NCBI RefSeq assembly: GCF_034661175.1
Contig: NZ_CP141058.1
Span: 1,178,001 to 1,242,000, forward strand
Origin: Nocardioides renjunii
Lineage (GTDB): Bacteria > Actinomycetota > Actinomycetes > Propionibacteriales > Nocardioidaceae
Reading direction: 5' to 3'
Length of the DNA stretch: 64,000 nt
The notes below the pieces were generated by a model. The model had not been told where the DNA came from. It was given only the letters and a program-made list of their open reading frames with translations, and made no database searches. Each line of letters starts with the position of its first letter. The stretch's first letter is position 1. Of this stretch, positions 43,026-52,697 are shown piece after piece. The translations under genes were made by a program, and so were the position numbers.

Positions 43026-44321
43026 GTGGGCCAAGACTTGATGAACGACCCGGAGGCGGTGGCGGCGCTCGAGCGCGCCGACGCGCTGCACACGGCACTG
43101 ACCCACATCGTGCTCGAGGGCGGCGACCTGGCCGCGATCGCCGAGGCCGTCGGCGACGCGCTGGGCTGCGGCGTCGTCTTCACCTCGACCGACGGCCGGG
43201 AGCGCGCCGCCCACCTCGACGAGGCGCAGCGCGAGTCGCTGGCGGCCGCCGACCTGCTCGACCCGACCGGTCGCCTGCGCGTCGAGCGGATCGACCCCGA
43301 CGGCACCGCCGTGGGCGAGGGGGAGGCGCTCGTACGCCGCGTCGTGGCCGCCGGCGTCGACCTGGCGCGGCTCGTCGCGCTGCGCCCGGACGGCACCATC
43401 CACTCCTCCGACGTGCACGCCCTGGAGCGGGCCGCGATCGTGGCGGCGCTGCTCGTCACGCGCGTCGAGGCGATCACCGCGGTGGAGAACAAGTACCGCG
43501 GCGACTTCCTCCGCGACGTGTTCCTCGGCCGCGCCGGCGAGGAGGACTACGTCGCCGAGCACGCCCAGGCCTTCGGCTGGCACCTCGACCGCCCGGTCCT
43601 GGTGGTGGTCGCGGTCCTCGACCCCGACGCGATCGCCGCCCTCGGGCCGGACCCGGAGGAGCGCCGCGCGTGGCAGGACCGGTTCGCGCAGGCCTGGCGC
43701 CAGGTCGCCGCGACGGTCGACGGCAGCATCGCGTCGGTCGCGTTCAGCCGCGAGGTGGTCACGCTGGTCCCGGTCGGCACCCCGGTCGGGAGCGCTGCCG
43801 GTGGCCCGGGCGGCGGAGTGGGGGACCACGGCGCGGTCGACCGGATCATCGAGGCGGTCCGCGGCGACCGCGGCGGCGGCCGGGTCGCGTTCTCGGCCGG
43901 CGTCAGCCGCGTCGCGAACGGCCTCGGCGACCTTCCCGAGGCGTTCCGCCAGGCGCAGCGAGCCGTCGAGATCGGCCGTCGGGTGCACGGCGGGGGATCG
44001 ATGACCCGCTTCGACCAGCTCGGCCTGCACCGGCTCCTCGCGCTCGTGCCCGACAGCGCCGAGCTGACCTCGTTCGCCGCCGACGTCCTCGGTCCGCTGG
44101 CAGAGCGCACGCCCGAGGCGGCCGACCTGCGCGAGACGCTGCAGGTGCTGCTCGACACCAACTTCAACGTGGCCGAGGCCGCCCGCGCGCAGTTCTTCCA
44201 CTACAACACGATGCGCTACCGCGTCGGCAAGCTGCAGCGCCTCCTCGGCCCCGTCGCCAGCGACCCGCACCTGCGTCTCGACGTGGCCGTCGCGCTGCGC
44301 GCGCTGGAGATCGTGGGCTAG
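43026..44321 (+). CDS. PucR-family transcriptional regulator
   Basis: 431 residues from the GTG at 43026, chosen for the GGGGG five bases upstream; a TTG at 43005 and an ATG at 43041 are also in frame. The N-terminal half is a PucR/GAF-like sensory region; the C-terminus is the PucR helix-turn-helix (LRETLQVLLDTNFNVAEAARAQFFHYNTMRYRVGKLQ, split here for length: the block spans about 373-410). PucR proteins activate purine, allantoin and other nitrogen-compound catabolism. Lying between the FdrA operon (divergent) and the permease/hydroxylase operon, it is the likely regulator of both and perhaps of hyuAB. Effector unknown. Confidence 0.88.
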   Translation: MGQDLMNDPEAVAALERADALHTALTHIVLEGGDLAAIAEAVGDALGCGVVFTSTDGRERAAHLDEAQRESLAAADLLDPTGRLRVERIDPDGTAVGEGEALVRRVVAAGVDLARLVALRPDGTIHSSDVHALERAAIVAALLVTRVEAITAVENKYRGDFLRDVFLGRAGEEDYVAEHAQAFGWHLDRPVLVVVAVLDPDAIAALGPDPEERRAWQDRFAQAWRQVAATVDGSIASVAFSREVVTLVPVGTPVGSAAGGPGGGVGDHGAVDRIIEAVRGDRGGGRVAFSAGVSRVANGLGDLPEAFRQAQRAVEIGRRVHGGGSMTRFDQLGLHRLLALVPDSAELTSFAADVLGPLAERTPEAADLRETLQVLLDTNFNVAEAARAQFFHYNTMRYRVGKLQRLLGPVASDPHLRLDVAVALRALEIVG

Positions 44322-44334
44322 CGCGGCAGCGCTC

Positions 44335-44796
44335 TCAGGCCAGCGGCTTCTCGTAGAACACCCGGGTGAAGCCGTGCTCGGTCGTGCGATGGGTCTCGGT
44401 GTAGCCGAGGCGTGTGTAGAGCCGCTGGTTCTCGAGCATCGTCTCGTGGGTGTAGAGCCGGATCCGGTGCAGGCCGTGCGCCAGCGCCCGCGACTCCGCC
44501 AGGTCGAGGAGCCTCCGTCCGTGGCCCCGGCCGTGGTGGTCCGGCGGCACCGCGACGTTCTCGAGCAGCATCGTGTCGGGCTCGGGGACCAGGATGAGGA
44601 AGCCCACGACCTCGCCGTCGACGGTCGCGACCCACGCCTCGGAGCCCTCGACCGCGCCGGCGTAGTCGGTCTCCATGGGCCCGGGACGCAACCCGCCCAT
44701 GCGGGCGACGTAGGGCGAGTACGCCGCCTCGGCGATCTGCTGCAGCGCCGGGACATCGGCGGCGGTGGCGCGACGCAGCTCCGTGCCGACAGTCAT
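44335..44796 (-). CDS. GNAT-family N-acetyltransferase
   Basis: 153 residues. LLENVAVPPDHHGRGHGRRLLDLAE holds the acetyl-CoA pyrophosphate loop (R/QxxGxG/A form HGRGHGR), and IRLYTHETMLENQRLYTRLGY the terminal GNAT motif. The ATG at 44796 is preferred over that at 44805 because GACAAT lies seven bases upstream in leaderless position and overlaps the earlier ATG. It acetylates an unknown amine. Its convergence with pucR and divergence from the permease look accidental. Confidence 0.88.
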   Translation of the reverse strand: MTVGTELRRATAADVPALQQIAEAAYSPYVARMGGLRPGPMETDYAGAVEGSEAWVATVDGEVVGFLILVPEPDTMLLENVAVPPDHHGRGHGRRLLDLAESRALAHGLHRIRLYTHETMLENQRLYTRLGYTETHRTTEHGFTRVFYEKPLA

Positions 44797-44803
44797 GTCG
44801 ACC

Positions 44804-44809
44804 ATTGTC
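44804..44809 (-). promoter_or_regulatory. Possible leaderless -10 box GACAAT (minus strand)
   Basis: GACAAT on the minus strand, seven bases before the GNAT start at 44796. Confidence 0.4.
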
Positions 44810-44850
44810 GTACGTCCGGTGGACCCGCGGAAGAACTTGTCATCGACCCC

Positions 44851-44868
44851 GGCGTTCCTTCGGCAGAT
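44851..44868 (+). promoter_or_regulatory. 18-bp shared promoter motif, copy 1 (NCS2 permease operon)
   Basis: GGCGTTCCTTCGGCAGAT, identical at 17 of 18 positions to 52637-52654 in front of hyuA. It ends 31 bases before the presumed -10 box TAGTTT; the hyuA copy ends 30 bases before its own -10 box. Sequence and spacing fit an activator site just upstream of the -35 region. The neighbouring GAACTTGTCA (44833-44842) recurs in the pucR leader. Confidence 0.6.
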
Positions 44869-44899
44869 GTCGCCAGTGAGGGTGTGTGATGTGGCGCAC

Positions 44900-44905
44900 T
44901 AGTTT
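44900..44905 (+). promoter_or_regulatory. -10 box TAGTTT of the permease/hydroxylase operon
   Basis: TAGTTT 45 bases before the ATG at 44950. A start site near 44912 gives a leader of about 38 bases holding GGAGG at 44938-44942, seven bases from the start codon. Confidence 0.45.
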
Positions 44906-44949
44906 GTGGCTTCTCGGGTACACATCCCCGCCGAACTGGAGGCCTGCAC

Positions 44950-46380
44950 ATGTCGATGTTCAAGTGGGACGTGGTCGATCCCGCCCCGGGTGAGTCGGTC
45001 CTCCCGCGGCAGCGCCTGCCGTGGGGCAAGACGATCGGGCTCGGTGCCCAGCACGTCGTCGCGATGTTCGGCGCCACTTTCGTCTTCCCGCTGGTGATGG
45101 GGCTCGACGCCAACCTCGCCATCATGTTCTCGGGCCTCTGCACGATCCTGTTCCTGCTCATCGTGCAGAACCGGGTGCCGAGCTACCTCGGCACCAGCGC
45201 CTCCTTCGTGGCCTCCGTCGCGGCGATCCGCGCGCTCGACGAGGGCAACGACTCCTCCTACGTGACGGGCGCGATCCTCGTCGGCGGGCTCGTGCTGGCC
45301 GCGGTCGGCGTGCTCGTCCACTTCGCCGGCGCCGGCCTCATCCACCGGATCCTGCCGCCGGCCGTGACCGGCGCGGTCGTCATGCTGATCGGCTTCAACC
45401 TCGCCCCGGTCGTGGCCGGCGTCTACTGGCCGCAGGACCAGTGGATCGCCCTGGCGACCGCGGCCTTCATGGTCTTCGCGGCGGTGGCCCTGCCCGGCTT
45501 CTGGTCCCGCGTGGCCGTCTTCCTGGCGCTGATCTTCGGCTACGTCCTGTCCTACGTCGCCGACCTGCTGTTCGGACCCATCACGTCCGTCCTCGGCGGT
45601 GCCACCGAGGCCACCGAGCACGACCGCGTCTCCTGGGCCGGGGTCGAGGCGGCGAGCTGGATCGGCTTCCCGAGCGGCACGCTCGCCGACGGCGTCTCCG
45701 TGGTCCACGGCCCGTCCTTCTCGCTGACCGCCATCCTGCTCGTCCTGCCCGGCGTCATCGCGCTCGTCGCGGAGAACACCGGCCACGTCAAGGCGGTCGC
45801 CGAGATGACCGGCGAGGACCTCGACCCCTACATGGGCCGCGCCATCGGTGCCGACGGCATCGCCACCGCCTTCGCCAGCGCCTTCGGCGGCTCGCCCACC
45901 ACGACGTACGCCGAGAACATCGGCGTCATGGGCGCCACGCGGGTCTACTCCGTCGCGGCGTACTACGTCGCCGCGATCGTGGCGATCCTGCTTGGCCTCT
46001 GCCCGAAGTTCGGCGCGATCGTCAACGCGACCCCCGGTGGGGTGCTCGGCGGCATCACGGTTGTGCTCTACGGGATGATCGGTCTGGTGGGTGCCAAGAT
46101 CTGGGTCGAGAACAACATCGACTTCGGCAACCCGGTCAACATGGTCGGCCTCGCCGCCGGCCTCATCGCCGGCATCGGTGGCGTGACCCTCACCTTCGGC
46201 GACGACTTCGAGCTCGGCGGCATCGCGCTCGGCACCATCCTCGTCATCGTCTTCTTCCACATGGTCAAGGGTCGCGGCGACCATGGCTCCGGCTCCGGCA
46301 ACGTCACCCGCAACCTCAGCCACCCCGACTACGACGGTGGCGTCGACGACGTCGCCTCCGGAGGTCCCGCGCCCCGATGA
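44950..46380 (+). CDS. NCS2 nucleobase:cation symporter, uracil-type
   Basis: 476 residues with about fourteen hydrophobic segments. GAQHVVAMFGATFVFPLVMG is the N-terminal NCS2 signature. SPTTTYAENIGVMGATRVYS (TTYAEN with Glu322) is the form found in uracil permeases such as UraA (TTYGENIG), in which the Glu binds the pyrimidine ring; xanthine and urate carriers have a different sequence there. VALVAENTGHVKAV supplies the other conserved acidic site. It would import uracil or a similar pyrimidine with protons. It is first in a six-gene operon, each stop overlapping the next start, with a molybdenum hydroxylase; so the imported base is probably the hydroxylase substrate. Confidence 0.9.
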   Translation: MSMFKWDVVDPAPGESVLPRQRLPWGKTIGLGAQHVVAMFGATFVFPLVMGLDANLAIMFSGLCTILFLLIVQNRVPSYLGTSASFVASVAAIRALDEGNDSSYVTGAILVGGLVLAAVGVLVHFAGAGLIHRILPPAVTGAVVMLIGFNLAPVVAGVYWPQDQWIALATAAFMVFAAVALPGFWSRVAVFLALIFGYVLSYVADLLFGPITSVLGGATEATEHDRVSWAGVEAASWIGFPSGTLADGVSVVHGPSFSLTAILLVLPGVIALVAENTGHVKAVAEMTGEDLDPYMGRAIGADGIATAFASAFGGSPTTTYAENIGVMGATRVYSVAAYYVAAIVAILLGLCPKFGAIVNATPGGVLGGITVVLYGMIGLVGAKIWVENNIDFGNPVNMVGLAAGLIAGIGGVTLTFGDDFELGGIALGTILVIVFFHMVKGRGDHGSGSGNVTRNLSHPDYDGGVDDVASGGPAPR

Positions 46381-47227
46381 AGCCCGCACCCTTCGCCTAC
46401 CTGCGCCCCACCACCCTCGAGGAGGCCCTCGCGGCCCTCGCCGGGGAGCAGGGGGCGAAGGTGCTGGCCGGCGGCCAGTCGCTGGTGCCGCTGTTGTCCA
46501 TGCGGCTGGCGGCGCCGTCGATGCTGGTCGACGTCAACGGCCTCCCGGACCTCGACCACGTCCACTGCGACCCGTCGGGCGTGCGCATCGGGGCCCTCGC
46601 CCGGCACGCCCACGTGCTCGGCTCCGTGGAGGCCGCCGAGGTCCAGCCGCTGCTCGCGCTGGCGCTGTCCCATGTCGCGCACCCGACGATCCGCAACCGG
46701 GGCACCACCGTGGGCTCCATCGTCCACGCCGACGCCGCGGCGGAGATGCCGATGGTGCTGCGGCTCCTGGAGGGATCGGTCGACGTCATGTCGGTGCGCG
46801 GTCGTCGTACGATCCCGGCGGCGGAGCTCTTCGCTGGACCGCTCGAGTCGACCCTGGCCCACGACGAGCTCGCCGTGGAGGCGTTCTTCCCGGCCCTGCC
46901 CGCCGGCGCCGGCGTCGCGTTCCAGGAGATCGCGAGGCGCCACGGCGACTACGCGCTCGTCGGCGTCGCCGCGCTCGTTGAGACCGACGGCGACGAGGTG
47001 ACCCGCGCGAGGGTCGGGTTCGTCTCCGTCAGCGACGTCCCCGTCGTCGTCGACGTGACCCACGCGCTCGACGCCCCCGCGACCGCGGCGCTCGCCGAGC
47101 TCGACCCCGCCGAGGACATCCATGCCACCGCGGCCTACCGCGCGCACCTGGTCAGCGTGCTGACCCCGCGCGTGGTGGCCGCCGCGACCGACCACGCCCG
47201 CTCCCGGGCACGAGAGGTGAGCCCCGC

Positions 47228-47231
<4 letters not shown>
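46377..47231 (+). CDS. Molybdenum hydroxylase, FAD-binding medium subunit
   Basis: 284 residues, ATG overlapping the permease stop. [20 protein letters not shown] is the first FAD-pyrophosphate loop and [20 protein letters not shown] the second, the standard pair of CoxM/XdhB-type subunits; the C-terminal CO_deh_flav_C domain follows. It relays electrons from the 2Fe-2S clusters to FAD and then to the acceptor. It is made with the small (47228) and large (47752) subunits, forming a heterotrimer of xanthine-dehydrogenase type. Confidence 0.93.
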
Positions 47232-47751
<520 letters not shown>

Positions 47752-47755
<4 letters not shown>

Positions 47756-50166
47756 CGACCAAGCTCTTCGGCACCAAGGTCCCGCGGGTGGAGGACCAGC
47801 GCTTCCTGCGCGGCCAGGGCCGCTACGTCGACGACCTGCTCACCGACGACCCCCGGCTGCTGCACTCCGCGGTGCTGCGCTCGCCGCACGCGCACGCCCG
47901 CATCCTCGACATCGACGTCTCCGACGTCCTCGACGTCGAGGGCGTGCTCGCCGTGTGGACGTGGGAGGACCTCACCGGCCCGATGGCCGAGCCGCTCCCG
48001 CTCCTCATCCCGCACCCGACCCTGACCCACGGCCGCACGCAGTACGCCCTGGCGAAGGACGAGGTCAACTACGTCGGCGAGGCGATCGCCTTCGTCGTCG
48101 CCGTCGACCGCTACGTCGCCGAGGACGCCGTCTCGCGCATCCGCGTCGACTACGAGCACCTCGAGCCCGTCGTGGGGATCGCCGCCGCGCGGGCCGCGAC
48201 GCGCACGGTGCACGACGACGTGCCCGACAACGTCGGTGCCCGGATGGAGCAGGAGAACGGCGACGCGCGGGCCGCGATCGCCGCCGCCCCCCACACCCTG
48301 ACCCTCGAGCTCGACGTCGAGCGCTCGGCGTGCACGCCGATGGAGGGTCGCGGCACGGTCGCGAGGTGGGACCCCGACACGTCGCGCCTCACCGTGTGGT
48401 CCTCGACCCAGACCTCCACCGGCGTACGCGGCTGCGTGGCGGCCAAGCTCGGTCTCGACCTCGCCAAGGTCGACGTCATCACCCCCGACGTCGGGGGCGG
48501 CTTCGGGGTGAAGATCAACCACCCCTGGCCCGAGGAGCTGCTGGTGCCGCTGGCGGCGATGACGCTGGGCCGGCCGGTGAAGTTCACCGAGGACCGCCGC
48601 GAGCACTTCATCTCCTCCGCGCACGAGCGCGCCCAGCAGCACCACGTCGAGGTCGGCTTCGACGACGACGGCCGGCTGCTCGGGCTCGACGTGGAGTTCT
48701 GGCACGACCACGGCGCCTACACGCCCTACGGGCTGATCGTGCCCATCATCACCTCGACCCAGCTGCTCGGCCCCTACAAGCCGCAGAACTACCGCGTCGT
48801 ATTCGAGTCGCTCTACACCAACACCGTCATCGTCACCCCCTACCGCGGCGCCGGCCGGCCGCAGGGGTGCTTCGTGATGGAGCGGACGATGGACGCCATC
48901 GCCGCCTACCTCGGCAAGGACCGCACCGAGGTGCGGAGCACCAACTTCATCCAGCCGGACGAGTTCCCCTTCGAGCACGGGCTGGTGTTCCAGGACGGCC
49001 GCGAGCTCACCTACGACTCCGGCGACTACCCCGCCTCCCTGGTGAAGCTCAAGGAGCTGGTCGGCTGGGACGAGTTCGAGGACTTCCGCGCCGAGATGGC
49101 CGCGCAGGGCAGGCGGGTCGGCATCGGCCTCGCCTGCTACGTCGAGGGCACCGGCGTCGGCCCCTACGAGGGCGCCCACGTGCACATCGAGACCTCCGGC
49201 AGGGTCAAGGTCGCCACCGGGCTCACCACCCAGGGCCAGGGGCACCAGACGGCGTTCGCGCAGATCGTCGCCGACACCCTCGGCGTGCGGTTCGAGGACG
49301 TCGAGATCACGACCGGTGACACCCGCAAGATGCCCTACGCCGTGGGCACCTTCGCCTCGCGCGCCGCCGTGATGAGCGGGTCGGCCATCCACCTCGCCGC
49401 GCTGCGCGCCAAGGAGAAGGCGCTGCGCATCGCCGCCGAGGCGCTCGAGGCGTCGGAGGACGACCTCGAGATCGCCGACGGCGTCGTCTCGGTGCGCGGC
49501 ACCGACACCTCGGTCGACCTCGGCACGGTCGCCGTCCTGTCCAACCCGCTGCGCTACGCCTTCGACGAGGCGTCCAAGGCCGCCACCCAGTTCTCCGTCG
49601 GCGACCCGGGCAAGCCGCCGGTGGCCGAGGACGACGAGCCCGGCCTGGAGGGCAAGGACTTCTACTCGCCCGAGCGCTCCACCTTCGCCAGCGGCATGCA
49701 CGCCGTCATTGTCGAGACCGACCCGGACACGGCCGAGATCACGATCCTCAAGTACGCCGTCGTGCACGACTGCGGCCACCTCATCAACCCGATGATCGTG
49801 GAGGGCCAGATCCATGGCGGTGTCGCCCAGGGTGTCGGCGGCGCGCTCTACGAGCGGATGGCCTACGACGAGTCGGGGCAGCTGCTCAACGCCTCCTTCA
49901 TGGACTTCCTCATGCCCTACGTCACCGAGGTGCCCACCACCATCGACATCGACCACCTCGAGACCCCGTCGCCGCTCAACCCGCTCGGCATCAAGGGCGC
50001 GGGCGAGGCGGGGGTCATCCCGTCGGCCGCGGTCTTCGCCGCCGCCATCGAGGACGCCGAGGGCTTCCCGATCGCCGCCATGCCGATCTCGCCGTCCGAG
50101 CTGTTCGCGCTGCGCCTGGCGCACGCCGACACACCCGCAGAAGCCATCGCTGAGGAGACCCGATGA
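47752..50166 (+). CDS. Molybdenum hydroxylase, catalytic large subunit
   Basis: 804 residues, the standard length. It carries the molybdopterin-cytosine-dinucleotide site: GGGFGVKINHPWPEE, the loop TPYRGAGRPQG and the C-terminal GIKGAGEAGVIPSAA with the catalytic Glu. The active-site loop is YRGAGR, as in the broad xanthine-dehydrogenase-like group, and not AYRCSFR of true CO dehydrogenase, so CO oxidation is unlikely. It would hydroxylate a carbon next to a ring nitrogen using water. With a uracil-type permease upstream and a barbiturase-family gene in the island, uracil to barbiturate is the favoured reaction; purines, nicotinate or caffeine-like rings remain possible. Confidence 0.92.
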
Positions 50167-50795
50167 AGTTCACCGGAGACAACGTCCTGGCCGCGCCGGT
50201 CGAGCAGGCCTGGGACGCGCTCCTCGACCCGGCCGTGCTCGTCCGCACGATCCCCGGCTGCGAGCGGCTCGAGGCGACGGGCGAGAACGCCTACGCCATG
50301 ACGGTCACCGCGGGCGTGGCCTCGATCAAGGGCACGTACGCCGGGTCGTGCCAGCTGCGCGACCTCGTCGAGCACGAGTCGCTGGTGATGAAGCTCGACG
50401 GCGCCGGCGCGCCCGGCACCATCGGCGCCACGGTCCACGTGCGGTTCACGCCGGAGGGCTCCTCCACGCGGATCTCCTACGACGCCGACGCGGTCGTCGG
50501 CGGGATGATCGGCGGCGTGGGCCAGCGGATGCTCACCAGCGTCTCCAAGCGGATGGCGGGGGAGTTCTTCGGCAACGTCGACGCCGCGATCGCCGGCGGC
50601 GGCGCAGCCGCTCCCGCCGGGAAGGCCACGGAGGTCGCGGCGGACACGAGCGCCCCGGCCGCGACGAGCAGTGGTGCGGTCTTCACGGCGCCCGCCGCCG
50701 CGCCGTCGGCCGGTGGCCGGCAGGAGCTCCTGCTCGGCGTCGCGATCGGGGCCGGCCTCGTCGCCCTCGGCGTGCTGCTGGGTCGTCGCCGGTGA
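50163..50795 (+). CDS. CoxG-like SRPBCC protein with membrane anchor
   Basis: 210 residues, ATG overlapping the large-subunit stop. Residues 1-145 are an SRPBCC/START-like domain of the CoxG type (KFTGDNVLAAPVEQAWDALLDP, PGCERLE, GGVGQRMLTSVSKRMAGEFF). An Ala/Pro/Thr linker leads to a C-terminal membrane helix (LLLGVAIGAGLVALGVLLG) and RRR, a tail anchor with inside-positive end. CoxG proteins recruit molybdenum hydroxylases to the membrane, so this one probably brings the enzyme close to quinone. The next gene overlaps its stop. Confidence 0.9.
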   Translation: MKFTGDNVLAAPVEQAWDALLDPAVLVRTIPGCERLEATGENAYAMTVTAGVASIKGTYAGSCQLRDLVEHESLVMKLDGAGAPGTIGATVHVRFTPEGSSTRISYDADAVVGGMIGGVGQRMLTSVSKRMAGEFFGNVDAAIAGGGAAAPAGKATEVAADTSAPAATSSGAVFTAPAAAPSAGGRQELLLGVAIGAGLVALGVLLGRRR

Positions 50796-52186
50796 CCGAC
50801 CTGACGGTCGACTCCACTGCGCGCGACCAGGCCGCGGCGGTCCGCGCCGGCGAGGTCTCGGCCCGCGAGCTCCTCGAGCTGCACCTCGACCGCATCGCCG
50901 AGCGCAACCCCCACCTCAACGCCATCGTCTCCCTCGACGAGGAGCGGGCCCGTGCCGCGGCGGCGGGAGCGGACCAGGCGATGGCCGCGGGTGAGGAGCT
51001 GGGCCCTCTCCACGGCCTGCCGTTCGCGGTGAAGGACACCCACGCGCTGCAGGGCTGGCGCACGACGTACGGCTCGCCGATCTTCGCGGACGCCGTCGCC
51101 GACCACGACGACCTGCTGGTCGAGCGCGTCCGCGCGGCCGGCGCCGTGTTCGTCGGCAAGACCAACGTGCCGGAGTTCGCCGCGGGGTCGCACACCTTCA
51201 ACACCGTCTTCGGCGTCACCCGCAACCCGGTCGACCCGACGCGTTCGGCGGGCGGCTCGAGCGGGGGAGCGGCGTGCGCGCTGGCGGCCGGCATGGTGCC
51301 GCTGGCCGACGGGTCCGACATGGGCGGCTCCCTGCGCAACCCGGCGTCCTTCTGCGGCGTGGTCGGGATGCGGCCCTCCTTGGGCCGGGTGCCCGAGTGG
51401 CCGCTCTACAACCAGTGGGAGAGCACGTCGGTCGGCGGGCCGCTCGCCCGCAACGTGGGCGACCTCGCCCTCCTGCTGTCCGTCCTCGCGGGTCCCGACC
51501 CCCGTGCGCCCCAGGCGCTCGGCGACGCCGGCTCGACGTTCGCACCGCCTCTCGCCCCGGCACCGCTCGCCGGCCTGCGGGTGGCCTGCTCGGTCGACCT
51601 CGGCGGCGAGATCGTCGTCGACCACGCCGTGGCGGACGTCGTACGCGCCACGGCGGCACGGCTCTCCGACGCCGGCGCCGCGGTGGCCGAGGCCCACCCG
51701 GACCTCGAGTTGGCCGACGACACCTTCCGCACCCTGCGGGCCTGGCACTTCCAGGCCAAGCTCGGCCCGCTGCTCGCCGAGCACCCCACGGCGTTCAAGG
51801 CATCCCTCGAGGCCAACATCCGGGCCGGGGAGCCGCTGACCGGTGCGGACGTCGCCCGCGGCTACACCCAGCGCACCGCGCTCTCGGAGACGATGCGGCT
51901 CTTCTTCGGCGACCACGACGTGCTGCTCCTGCCGACGTCGCAGGTGCCGCCGTTCCCCGTGGAGCAGGAGTTCCCCGAGACGATCAACGGCCAGCAGATG
52001 CCCGACTACCTCGCCTGGATGCGGTCGGCCTACTTCATCACCGTCACCGGCTGCCCCGCGATCTCCGTGCCCGCCGGGACGACCCCGGACGGGCTGCCCG
52101 TCGGCGTCCAGCTCGTGGCGCGGCACGGCGCCGACCGGCGCCTGCTCGAGGTGGCCGCCGCCCTCGAGCAGCTGCTGGCCGGCTAG
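50792..52186 (+). CDS. Amidase-signature enzyme
   Basis: 464 residues from a GTG overlapping the preceding stop. The Ser-cisSer-Lys triad is visible: GLPFAVKDTHAL (Lys), RSAGGSSGGAACAL (cis-Ser) and DGSDMGGSLRNPAS (nucleophile Ser). It hydrolyses a linear amide to acid and ammonia. As the last gene of the permease/hydroxylase operon it should act on a ring-opened product; malonamate or ureidomalonate are the candidates if uracil is the substrate, otherwise another amide. GatA is excluded, because there is no gatB/gatC and the sequence lacks the GatA-specific blocks. Confidence 0.88.
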   Translation: MTDLTVDSTARDQAAAVRAGEVSARELLELHLDRIAERNPHLNAIVSLDEERARAAAAGADQAMAAGEELGPLHGLPFAVKDTHALQGWRTTYGSPIFADAVADHDDLLVERVRAAGAVFVGKTNVPEFAAGSHTFNTVFGVTRNPVDPTRSAGGSSGGAACALAAGMVPLADGSDMGGSLRNPASFCGVVGMRPSLGRVPEWPLYNQWESTSVGGPLARNVGDLALLLSVLAGPDPRAPQALGDAGSTFAPPLAPAPLAGLRVACSVDLGGEIVVDHAVADVVRATAARLSDAGAAVAEAHPDLELADDTFRTLRAWHFQAKLGPLLAEHPTAFKASLEANIRAGEPLTGADVARGYTQRTALSETMRLFFGDHDVLLLPTSQVPPFPVEQEFPETINGQQMPDYLAWMRSAYFITVTGCPAISVPAGTTPDGLPVGVQLVARHGADRRLLEVAAALEQLLAG

Positions 52187-52356
52187 GCCGGGCGCCGCGC
52201 GGACCGTCCAGCGCCTGTGCACGGGCTGGGGACAAGGCGCCGTAGCTGGGGATGACCGGCGCTGCTCTGTGCACGACTCGCCGGAACCCGAAGTATGTGC
52301 CGCATCCGCCCCCGAACCCCTTGCGGCCGGGCTCCCGCAGGGCATAGAACTCTCCC

Positions 52357-52590
52357 TACGCCGCCCCGTAAGGGGAGGCGGGATGGCTCCGCGAGGAGGG
52401 TCCGCACGACGGGAACCGGTCCGCCGGGGAACGTCGCAGGCACCGGGTGATGAGGTGGCTGGGACCCGACAGAGCGAGCGATCGACCGGGATCATCACCG
52501 CGACCGGTCACCTGAGGAGCCGGACGCTTCGGCGGCCGCACCTCGTGAAGGGCCCTTGGCGCTCATACCGCCGAGGGCCCTTCTCCTGTT
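52357..52590 (+). ncRNA. Candidate structured RNA ending in a terminator
   Basis: A transcript from the possible promoter at 52321-52350 would run about 230 nt to the terminator. Paired elements include GACCGG/CCGGTC around 52474-52500 and a CGC-TTCG-GCG hairpin near 52525. It ends before the hyuA promoter, so it reads as an independent small RNA or the 3' tail of the amidase operon rather than a hyuA riboswitch. I compared it by eye with ydaO, cobalamin, Moco, guanidine and SAM classes and found no convincing match. Confidence 0.25.
52548..52582 (+). terminator. Intrinsic terminator upstream of hyuA
   Basis: Arms AAGGGCCCTTGGCG and CGCCGAGGGCCCTT with one mismatch around a 7-base loop, followed by CTCCTGTTCC. 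It isolates hyuA from upstream transcription. Confidence 0.8.
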
Positions 52591-52636
52591 CCCCGCCGAT
52601 GCCCGCGGGATGTGACGCAGGTCTTGCCGAAGGTCG

Positions 52637-52654
52637 GGCGTTCCGTCGGCAGAT
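52637..52654 (+). promoter_or_regulatory. 18-bp shared promoter motif, copy 2 (hyuAB)
   Basis: GGCGTTCCGTCGGCAGAT, one base different from 44851-44868. It ends 30 bases before the -10 box TTGAAT. TGCCGA at 52625-52630 and TCGGCA at 52646-52651 add an inverted repeat across it, which the other copy lacks. Confidence 0.6.
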
Positions 52655-52684
52655 CGTGCCGTGGTCGCCGTCTCCGCGCCTCGG

Positions 52685-52690
52685 TTGAAT
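52685..52690 (+). promoter_or_regulatory. Leaderless -10 box TTGAAT of hyuAB
   Basis: TTGAAT, seven bases before the ATG at 52698. It departs from TANNNT at position 2, so recognition may depend on the activator motif upstream. Confidence 0.4.
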
Positions 52691-52697
52691 CGTGCCC

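Larger units (their letters stand above)
52187..52697 (+). other. 511-bp intergenic region between amidase and hyuA
   Basis: The longest gene-free stretch of the window. From left to right it holds two copies of CTGTGCACG (52215-52223 and 52267-52275), a possible promoter TTGCGG-18 bp-TAGAAC (52321-52350), about 200 bp with several complementary segments including a UUCG-capped hairpin (around 52523-52538), an intrinsic terminator (52548-52582), then the 18-bp shared motif and hyuA promoter. No open frame in it looks protein-coding. Confidence 0.6.

Noticed and set aside
52376..52584. ydaO/c-di-AMP riboswitch
   Set aside because: Short stretches (GGGGAACG, GGGTGAT, GACCCGACAG) recall parts of the consensus, but the order, middle helices and the conserved CTAACCTCG tail are missing, and a terminator plus a new promoter lie before hyuA.
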